Below are positions 6,222-11,704 of a DNA stretch of 11,704 nt, in pieces. The stretch covers positions 1 to 11,704 of the forward strand of contig JAJZLX010000266.1 in the NCBI GenBank assembly GCA_021850555.1. The letters run 5' to 3'. Position 1 is the first letter of the stretch; the number at the start of each line of letters is the position of its first letter. A program made the position numbers and the translations under genes. This DNA comes from Pseudomonadota bacterium. Its GTDB lineage: Bacteria; Pseudomonadota; Gammaproteobacteria; Steroidobacterales; Steroidobacteraceae. Below the pieces are notes generated by a model. The model was not told the DNA's origin and did not search any database. It saw only the letters and a list, made by a program, of their open reading frames with translations.

Positions 6222-7817
6222 TCAGCGGCGGACGAACACATCGTTGAAGGGCCGCGCATACTCGTCGTTGCTCGTCATGCCGGGCAGGCCGAGCGCGGCC
6301 TCTATGGTGCGCGCCGTACTGTAATGGTCGTAGCGCACACGGCTGACGTAGCCGGACTTCACCGTTCCGCGCGAGCCGAGCACGATCGTGGCGATGTGGT
6401 TATGCGCCGTGGTGTCAGATTCGTCCCAGGTGAGAATGAGCAGGCTCTTCTGCTCGCGCCAGGCGGGCGACTTGAACAGCGGCCCGAGGGTGCGCCGCAG
6501 CCACGCATTCTGCACCCGCAGGCTCGCGGGCGATCCGTTTCCGGGCATCTCCCCGTCATTGTAATCGTCCGCCGCGAGCCAGGCGAATGCCGGCGTGGTC
6601 GCGATGCGCTTGAGGTCCCGCGGCCATTGACGCATGCCGAACAGATGCGCGCGGCAGCGCGCCGGATCATCCTGGACGTCCGTAAACAGGATGAACGGCG
6701 CATCGTCGGGCTCGTAGTTCCGGTCGTATCGCGTGCTCGTATTGCAGGGCGTGCCCATGCCCTCTTCATACGCCTTCCATGTATTTCCAGATGCCTGCAA
6801 CAGGTCGCCGAGGTTCCTGGCATCGACATGGATGTCCGGAAAGTACACCGGGCCCTCGACGAAGGTGGCCCCGCCGGCGATGGCGAGATAATTCTCATCG
6901 CTCGGGTGATAGACCCCCTGGTAGTTCGCCAGCAGCGCGCCGCGCGCGGCCAGCGAGTTGATGTAGGGGGCATCTTTCCAGTCGCCGATGACTTGGCCGT
7001 AGTTCGTGTTCTCCATCATGATCAGAAACACGTGCTCGAAGCGCGGCACATGCGCCACGGGAGGCGCCGGCGGCGCAAATTCCATGGGAGGAGACACCTT
7101 GAGCCGCATCGCGGCGACATAGCTGTCGGCGACGTCGGTCTTCCCATCGAGCGCGAGGCGCAGCTTGAGCGCGACCGCCCCGCCCGGGATGCTTCGCGCA
7201 ACGCTGCGCGGCGCAAAGCGCGGCAGCGCGTTGCTGCCGGCCGCGCGCGGCCCGCGCAGCACAATCTCCGGACCGAGCGGCCGACCCGAGGCGTCCAGGA
7301 ACACGGCGCTGAGGACCCCTTGGGCGGATCTGCCTCCCCAAGCGGCGAACGACGCGGACAACCTCAGGCGAGGATGAACGGCCGCCCCGGTGCGCAGCGG
7401 GAGCACTCTCTCGAGCGTGCTCGCGCCGTAAGGTCCGCTCGCAATCACGACCCGCGACGGGCGCTCCCCTCGCCAGCTCGCGTGCAGCGACTCGGCGCAC
7501 CGCAGCGCCGGACTGCCCGCGACGGTGATCCAGCCCGGAACGGTCGTCGCAGCTTCCGGGTCGGCGGTACAGAGAAAAGCATGCGCGAAGCGAAGGGGAT
7601 TGGCTGTACCGGCGTGAGCCGCACAGACATGGGCGAGGGCGCCCGACACGATGAGCATCGCCGCAGGCAGGCGGGCGGCAAGACCCCGAAGGGCGACGCA
7701 CAGGCCGGCGCTGCCGCGCAGGAGTGCGGGTCTGAAGAGCACCGGCGAAAATCGCCTCGCACCAACCGCGAGGCGCGGGTGCGCGGACTTCCCTTGAGCG
7801 GACCGTTCGAGTGCCAT
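6222..7817 (-). CDS. Exported phosphoesterase (acid phosphatase / phospholipase C superfamily) with N-terminal beta-rich domain
   Basis: Predicted to hydrolyse phosphate monoesters or diesters outside the cytoplasm. ATG 7817 is chosen because GGAGG (7823-7827) sits five bases upstream; the product is 531 residues. The N-terminus is long and basic before a hydrophobic segment (LPAAMLIVSGALAHVCAAHA) ending near residue 69, so the signal peptide is unusually long or the true start is ATG 7658. Residues about 74-240 look like a beta-sandwich module, with PGWITV, WGGRSAQG, FLDASGRPLGPE and DSYVAAMRLKV. The catalytic domain follows with MMENTNYG (267-274, Glu/Asn metal ligands), YHPSDENYLAIAGG (Ser306 as probable nucleophile), TWDESD (463-468) and DHYSTARTIE. 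It is shorter than the phospholipase C and lacks its C-terminal repeats. It follows receptor 2 by 127 bases on the same strand. The substrate is unknown; phosphatase activity is the safest guess. Confidence 0.87.
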   Translation of the reverse strand: MALERSAQGKSAHPRLAVGARRFSPVLFRPALLRGSAGLCVALRGLAARLPAAMLIVSGALAHVCAAHAGTANPLRFAHAFLCTADPEAATTVPGWITVAGSPALRCAESLHASWRGERPSRVVIASGPYGASTLERVLPLRTGAAVHPRLRLSASFAAWGGRSAQGVLSAVFLDASGRPLGPEIVLRGPRAAGSNALPRFAPRSVARSIPGGAVALKLRLALDGKTDVADSYVAAMRLKVSPPMEFAPPAPPVAHVPRFEHVFLIMMENTNYGQVIGDWKDAPYINSLAARGALLANYQGVYHPSDENYLAIAGGATFVEGPVYFPDIHVDARNLGDLLQASGNTWKAYEEGMGTPCNTSTRYDRNYEPDDAPFILFTDVQDDPARCRAHLFGMRQWPRDLKRIATTPAFAWLAADDYNDGEMPGNGSPASLRVQNAWLRRTLGPLFKSPAWREQKSLLILTWDESDTTAHNHIATIVLGSRGTVKSGYVSRVRYDHYSTARTIEAALGLPGMTSNDEYARPFNDVFVRR

Positions 7818-7822
7818 TACGC

Positions 7823-7827
7823 CCTCC
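7823..7827 (-). promoter_or_regulatory. Strong ribosome binding site deciding the phosphoesterase start
   Basis: GGAGG on the minus strand, five bases before ATG 7817. It decides against the longer in-frame GTG start at 7850, which lies upstream of this site. Confidence 0.7.
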
Positions 7828-7858
7828 GAAGACCAGAGACGGAACGGCACCGGCCGCC

Positions 7859-7887
7859 CCCGGCACGTGGCCGGGCGAGAATCTCGC
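7859..7887 (-). other. Two adjacent small stem-loops between receptor 2 and the phosphoesterase
   Basis: In the 127-bp gap, on the minus strand, GCGAG-ATT-CTCGC (within 7875-7887) is followed directly by CCCGGC-CACGT-GCCGGG (7859-7875). Neither is followed by a T-run. They could protect the 3' end of the receptor message or dampen read-through into the enzyme gene. The arms are only five and six base pairs, so the call is weak. I see nothing else in this gap. Confidence 0.3.
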
Positions 7888-7944
7888 GCGGCTCACGCCT
7901 TCCCGGTCACGGGCGAGACCGCCGTCCGCCCGCGCACAAGCCCA

Positions 7945-10425
7945 TCAGAGCCATTTGTAGCTTATCCTCAGCCCGAACGTGCGCGGCTGGTTGGTGGTCT
8001 GTCGCGTATCGTAGTTGGCCGTGTTGACGAGGAGGATGGCGTCCTTGTTCGTCAGATTGGTGACGTACGCCTCGACGGTCCATCTGGAATCCTCCACACC
8101 CAGGCGGATATTGGAGATGCTGTATGCCGGTTGCAGCGAGCGGGCCGTGCCCCTGCTGCCGAGCGCGGGATTGGCGACGGCGCGCAGATCGCTCCACATG
8201 CTGCCCTTGTACGCGATGTCGTACTGGAAGAACCCGTCGAGCGCCCTGCTGAGCGAGTGCACATATCGCAGGCTCGCGCTGTAGGCGAAGAAGGGGACCA
8301 TCGGCAGCCGCTCATCCGGCTTGATCATCTGCGTGAGCGCGCCGGTGAAGTCCGGCTTGATGCTGACCAGGCGCGAATCGTTGTAATCGAAGGATGCCTG
8401 AAGCGTCAGGCCCTTCACGACTCGGTACTCGATGTCGCTCTCGGCGCCCTCGATGCGGGCGTTGCCGAAGTTGGCGAAGAAGGTGCCCGATGAGCATATG
8501 GATGCGTCGTAGATGGGCGCCTGGAAGTTGCTCCATGGCATGTAATACAACGCGCCGTTCCAGCGCATGCGGCCGTGCAGAAGGGTCGATTTCCAGCCCA
8601 CCTCGAAGTTGTCGAGCGTGTCCGGGGTGAAAGTTTGCGGCACGCCGTGCTGGTAGCACGACGACGCGTACCCTCCGTTCACCCCGCCCATGCGGTACCC
8701 CTGGCTGAAGGTCCCGTAGACCATCACGTGCGGAGTCACCTTGTAGGAGATGCTCGCCATGCCGGTCAGCTTGTGCGCCGAGACGCTGTAAAGAGGGGAC
8801 GGAGTCCTCGGCTGATAGAAGTATGCCGCCCACTGATCGCTGGTGCTGTAGGTCCCGTCGAACCACCGCAACCCTCCCTCGATGCTCAAGCGCTTCGTGA
8901 TGTCATACGTCACGTCACCGAATTCTGCCGTCTCGAACGTGTCGTTGCGCGAGACGCTGCTGTACCACTCGTGCGGCAGGGGCTGGGCGGTTCCGGTGTA
9001 GTAGCTGTAATACGACAGCGCGCTCTGGTAAGCCTCTCCATTGGGCTGCAGCCCCGGCATGAAGTACCACTCGTCATACAGCTGACGGGTCTTCTGCCAG
9101 TACAGGCCGGCGAGCCAGTGCCAACGGCCGCCCGGCTTCGACTGCAGGCGCAGCTCGTTCGACCACTGGCGCGTCCAGATGTCGTAGTTGTCGTACATGA
9201 TCGGCGCCTGGCAGCCGCTGTATGCATCCGTTCCGCCCTGGATCGTCGGGCCGGTCAGACAGGTCAGGCTCTGCAGCAGCGCCGGGGAGTTCTGATAGGA
9301 ATCGGGGAACGGATTGTACTGGACGTAGTTGGAGTATTCGCTGGTGTAATGATACGGATACGTCCAGAAGGTCGTGGCGTAGATCAGATCCCCGATGCCG
9401 ACATCGCCCTCGACGTGCAGATCGTAGTCCGTGAACGTATCGCGGATGTTCTCCGGCCCGAACCGCGCGTTCTTGCGCAGCTGATAAGGCGGCAGGCTCG
9501 GATCCTGCGACCAGGATCCGGCGACATTCTGGTTCTGGAAATTGATGGTGAGGACGGCGTTCCAGTACTTGCCGAACTTCTGCGCGATGGCCACGCGCCC
9601 GCCGTACTCCCTTTCCGTATTGTAGTTGTTCCGCGCCCATTCGGCGTTGGTGGAAACGACCCCGTTCACCCACTGCCTCGTCTGCAGCACGTTGTCGATG
9701 AACCCGCCCCGGTGCACCAGGAAAGCCGACAGCCGTATGGCGGTTTCGCCCTTGACCACCGGCAGGTTGAGATACCCCTCCACGGTGCTGTTCTGTCCGC
9801 CGTTCTGTATCTGGCTGCCGTTCAGGCTGACGCCGGCGCTGAAGCGGTTGAAGTCCGGCTTGTTCGTGATGACGCGCACGGCGCCGGCCATGGCGCTCGC
9901 GCCGAAGAGCGTGCCCTGAGGGCCGTCGAGCACCTCGACGCGCTGGATATCGTAGAGGTGCAGATCCGGAATCGCGTCGTAGTAGCTCGTGGAAGCGTCG
10001 TCGAGGAAGAATCCGGTGGTCGAGGTGTCCGCGGCATTCGCGCTGGAGCCGTCGGAGGCCCCGCGCATGTTGAAGGTCTGCTCGGTGGGTCCCATGTTGA
10101 CCATGGACACCGACGGCAGATGGGCCGCCAGGGTCTGGAAACGCGTGAGGTCCAGGTCCCTGAGGTCTTTGCCGGTCATCACCTGGATGGCCTCGGGGAT
10201 GTCCTGCACGTTCTGCGGCATCTTGGTCGCGGTGACGATCACCTCCTGCAGTACCGCCGACGGACCGAAGCCGCCGCCCGCAACGGCTGCCGATGCCGGC
10301 CGCGCCTGCAGCGCGGCCGCCCCGTACAGCGCCGCAGTCACCGCGAGCGCGATCTTCGGGCACGTGCGGGCCCCGCGCGTCCGGGCACGCTCCGGTGGTG
10401 AAGGAAACTTTGCGGCAATACTCAT
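7945..10425 (-). CDS. TonB-dependent outer-membrane receptor 2 (complete)
   Basis: Imports an unknown ligand across the outer membrane using TonB energy. The 826-residue protein has a signal peptide (core IALAVTAALYGAAALQA, cleavage near ASA at about 46), TonB-box-like LQEVIVTATK (59-68), a plug domain at about 70-190 (VMTGKDL, FNMRGASDGS, DGPQGTLFG) and a barrel from about 195 to the C-terminus ISYKWL. Typical barrel signatures are VYGTFSQGYRMGGVNGG (569-585) and PDTLDNFEVGWKS (601-613). Residues 371-490 and 584-600 contain Cys389, Cys405 and Cys590 with many Tyr and Trp, probably outer loops. The start is fixed by homology with receptor 1 and a G-rich run (CGGGGG) upstream. It heads a row of same-strand genes for a phosphoesterase, Sel1 protein and phospholipase C, which hints at a phosphorus- or lipid-related ligand, but this is inference. 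Confidence 0.95.
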   Translation of the reverse strand: MSIAAKFPSPPERARTRGARTCPKIALAVTAALYGAAALQARPASAAVAGGGFGPSAVLQEVIVTATKMPQNVQDIPEAIQVMTGKDLRDLDLTRFQTLAAHLPSVSMVNMGPTEQTFNMRGASDGSSANAADTSTTGFFLDDASTSYYDAIPDLHLYDIQRVEVLDGPQGTLFGASAMAGAVRVITNKPDFNRFSAGVSLNGSQIQNGGQNSTVEGYLNLPVVKGETAIRLSAFLVHRGGFIDNVLQTRQWVNGVVSTNAEWARNNYNTEREYGGRVAIAQKFGKYWNAVLTINFQNQNVAGSWSQDPSLPPYQLRKNARFGPENIRDTFTDYDLHVEGDVGIGDLIYATTFWTYPYHYTSEYSNYVQYNPFPDSYQNSPALLQSLTCLTGPTIQGGTDAYSGCQAPIMYDNYDIWTRQWSNELRLQSKPGGRWHWLAGLYWQKTRQLYDEWYFMPGLQPNGEAYQSALSYYSYYTGTAQPLPHEWYSSVSRNDTFETAEFGDVTYDITKRLSIEGGLRWFDGTYSTSDQWAAYFYQPRTPSPLYSVSAHKLTGMASISYKVTPHVMVYGTFSQGYRMGGVNGGYASSCYQHGVPQTFTPDTLDNFEVGWKSTLLHGRMRWNGALYYMPWSNFQAPIYDASICSSGTFFANFGNARIEGAESDIEYRVVKGLTLQASFDYNDSRLVSIKPDFTGALTQMIKPDERLPMVPFFAYSASLRYVHSLSRALDGFFQYDIAYKGSMWSDLRAVANPALGSRGTARSLQPAYSISNIRLGVEDSRWTVEAYVTNLTNKDAILLVNTANYDTRQTTNQPRTFGLRISYKWL
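9352..10425. repeat. Direct repeat, right copy (receptor 2 gene, 5' part)
   Basis: Paralogous counterpart of 1-1065 in the same orientation. Differences are mostly single bases, many at third codon positions, plus nine extra bases in the signal-peptide and linker region. The identical core is 9572-9654. Confidence 0.9.
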
Positions 10426-10571
10426 GGGACCCCCGTCGTGCCGGTGATTGTTTTTATTACTGACACAATAATACCGTAGTTCAACGAGAGGCCCGTGTCA
10501 ACGGTTGCCACGGCGACCCGCTCCGGAAGCGCCCGGCTCCCGGCCCCAAAGTACTTGCGACATGCGCCCAT
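10422..10571 (-). CDS. Possible 49-codon leader ORF before receptor 2
   Basis: From ATG 10571 an open frame of 49 codons ends in TGA 10424-10422, overlapping the receptor 2 ATG as ATGA. A near-ideal ribosome site GAGGAG (10578-10583) stands six bases before the start. The peptide begins MGACRKYFGAG and has a mildly hydrophobic C-terminal half (LSLNYGIIVSVIKTITG). I recognise no family. Against it: the frame overlaps the best promoter candidate for receptor 2 and its second half is AT-rich noncoding-like DNA; receptor 1 has no matching leader ORF. If real, it could be a translated leader that couples to or controls receptor 2. Confidence 0.28.
   Translation of the reverse strand: MGACRKYFGAGSRALPERVAVATVDTGLSLNYGIIVSVIKTITGTTGVP
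10454..10471. promoter_or_regulatory. AT-rich dyad near the receptor 2 transcript start
   Basis: TTATT (10454-10458) and AATAA (10467-10471) form a perfect five-base dyad around eight bases ACTGACAC, just downstream of the -10 box and spanning the expected start of transcription. Its position suits a repressor operator. The arms are short and I cannot link it to a known regulator; it does not fit the Fur or Pho box spacing. Confidence 0.3.
10473..10501 (-). promoter_or_regulatory. Putative sigma-70 promoter of receptor 2
   Basis: A perfect -35 box TTGACA (10496-10501) is followed after 17 bases by a weak -10 box TACGGT (10473-10478). The -35 lies at the same distance from the start codon as in receptor 1. 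The AT-rich island around 10445-10480 stands out from the GC-rich surroundings. The weak -10 suggests a need for an activator or another sigma factor. Confidence 0.5.
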
Positions 10572-10613
10572 GCAGTTCTCCTCGTCCCGTCCGTCCGGGA
10601 AACGGGGGTGTAG

Positions 10614-11704
10614 TTATGATTGCAGGATCACGGCGGCGTCCGCCTGCCAGCTCATGTATACCTCATCGCTCCAGTCGATCGTCCACTGCGAGGTGCGCCG
10701 CACGTTCTGCCCGAGCGCGGTCACCAGCTTGCCGGTGGGGAGTTTCACCTGGTAGGTGGAGCATTTGCCGAGATAACCGAGCTCCCAGACGACCCCCCGC
10801 AGCACGTTGACGCGCTCTGCGCCCGGGGGCTGCTTGCTCAGACGGATCTTCTCCGGCCGCAGCGCCACCCACACGCGCTGGCCGGGCACGAACCGGCCGA
10901 CATCATCGACCAGGAGGTCGCTGCCGGTATCGGGGCAATGCACGGTCACCAGACCGGACTCGACCGCCGTCACCGACCCCTGGAACAGGTTCGTCGTACC
11001 GACGAAATCGGCGACGAACCGGCAGTTTGGAAATTCGTAGATCTCCGAGGGCGTGCCCACCTGGATCACCCGGCCGCGGTCCATCACCGCGATTCGGGTG
11101 GCGAGGGCCATCGCCTCATCCTGATCGTGCGTCACCACGACGAACGTGATCCCCACCTTGTACTGCAGGTCCATCAGCTCGAACTGGGTCTGCTCGCGCA
11201 GCTTCTTGTCGAGGGCCGACAGCGGCTCATCGAGCAGCAGGACCTTCGGCTGGCGGATCAGCGCGCGCGCCAGCGCCACCCGCTGGCGCTGGCCGCCGGA
11301 GAGCTGGTGCGGCTTGCGCTGCGCGAGGGAGCCGAGCTGCACCATCTCGAGCGCCTGCTCGATGCGCCGCTTGCGCTCGGCACGCTTCAACGGCAGGCGC
11401 CGCAGCCCGTAGCCGACGTTGCTCTCCACGGTCATGTGGGGAAACAGGGCGTACGACTGGAACATCATGTTGACCGGACGCTCGTGCGGCGGCACCTCGC
11501 TCATCTCGACCCCGTCGATCCGGATGTGTCCACCGCTCTGGCGCTCGAACCCCGCCAGCATGCGCAGCAGCGTCGTCTTGCCGCAACCCGAGGCGCCGAC
11601 CAGAGCGAACATCTCGCTCTGGTAGATGCCGAGGCTGACGTTATCGACCGCAGTGACCGCGCCGAAGGTCTTGGTGACCCCTTCGATGACGATCTGCGGC
11701 TTCG
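10614..11704 (-). CDS. potG: Polyamine ABC transporter ATP-binding protein, PotG/PotA type (start beyond right edge)
   Basis: Cytoplasmic ATPase that powers uptake of putrescine or spermidine through an ABC permease. 362 residues are visible; roughly the first 10-15 are missing at the right edge. All nucleotide-binding motifs are present: Walker A GASGCGKTT (36-44), Q-loop MMFQSYALFPHMTV, signature LSGGQRQRVALARAL, Walker B VLLLDEPLSALD and switch VVVTHDQDEAMALA. The C-terminal region carries a TOBE-like regulatory domain (VALRPEKIRLSKQPPG, GYLGKCSTYQVKLPTGK, WSDEVYMSWQADAAVIL) that resembles E. coli PotG more than PotA as I recall them. No permease gene follows, so it is probably the last gene of its operon or its partners lie upstream, outside the window. 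The ATPase family is certain; the polyamine substrate is likely; the symbol is tentative. Confidence 0.92.
   Translation of the reverse strand, partial: KPQIVIEGVTKTFGAVTAVDNVSLGIYQSEMFALVGASGCGKTTLLRMLAGFERQSGGHIRIDGVEMSEVPPHERPVNMMFQSYALFPHMTVESNVGYGLRRLPLKRAERKRRIEQALEMVQLGSLAQRKPHQLSGGQRQRVALARALIRQPKVLLLDEPLSALDKKLREQTQFELMDLQYKVGITFVVVTHDQDEAMALATRIAVMDRGRVIQVGTPSEIYEFPNCRFVADFVGTTNLFQGSVTAVESGLVTVHCPDTGSDLLVDDVGRFVPGQRVWVALRPEKIRLSKQPPGAERVNVLRGVVWELGYLGKCSTYQVKLPTGKLVTALGQNVRRTSQWTIDWSDEVYMSWQADAAVILQS

Noticed and set aside
5175..8027. Very long plus-strand open frame of about 950 codons
   Set aside because: It lies antisense to the Sel1 and phosphoesterase genes, which have clear motifs and ribosome sites. 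Its translation is rich in Arg, Gly, Pro and Ala with no recognisable domain, as expected for a shadow frame in high-GC DNA.
8575..10401. Plus-strand open frame of about 608 codons, with a similar one at 64-1113
   Set aside because: They are mirror frames of the two receptor genes. Their likeness to each other only reflects the receptor duplication and is not independent evidence of coding.
10445..10475. Pho-box-like TGTCA followed by A/T in the receptor 2 leader
   Set aside because: A Pho box needs repeated TGTCA-type half sites at 11-base spacing. Only one half site is present, so phosphate control cannot be claimed from sequence.

Overview
This is high-GC proteobacterial DNA. Two TonB-dependent outer-membrane receptors, a Tat-exported phospholipase C and a PotG-like polyamine transporter ATPase all point to a Gram-negative host. 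A gammaproteobacterium of the Xanthomonadales/Steroidobacterales/Nevskiales sort would fit, but no marker gene is present and an alphaproteobacterial host is not excluded. I see no RNA gene, CRISPR array, transposase or integrase.

Layout from left to right: (1) the first 355 codons of TonB-dependent receptor 1 (minus strand, running off the left edge); (2) a 318-bp divergent intergenic region; (3) a secreted S10 serine carboxypeptidase (plus strand, 1384-2997); (4) a convergent junction with an 11-bp-stem hairpin whose loop holds the stop codon of the next gene; (5) on the minus strand, a phosphocholine-type phospholipase C (3067-5172), preceded by a Sel1-repeat protein (5169-5966) whose TGA overlaps the phospholipase ATG; (6) a second phosphoesterase of the same broad family, carrying an extra N-terminal beta-rich domain (6222-7817); (7) complete TonB-dependent receptor 2 (7945-10425), a close paralogue of receptor 1; (8) a short promoter region containing a possible 49-codon leader ORF; (9) the nearly complete ATPase of a PotG/PotA-type polyamine ABC transporter (10614 to the right edge).

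Receptor 2, phosphoesterase, Sel1 protein and phospholipase C lie head to tail on one strand and could be expressed together. All seem destined for the envelope or outside: two enzymes that cut phosphate esters, one likely periplasmic partner, and one receptor for active uptake. My working reading (inference) is a locus for cleaving and importing material from phospholipids or other organic phosphates, with the S10 carboxypeptidase and receptor 1 as a second uptake/processing pair. The two receptors form direct repeats 9,351 bp apart, with one stretch of 83 identical bases, so the block between them could be amplified or lost by recombination. The PotG-like gene is probably the end of an unrelated transport operon.
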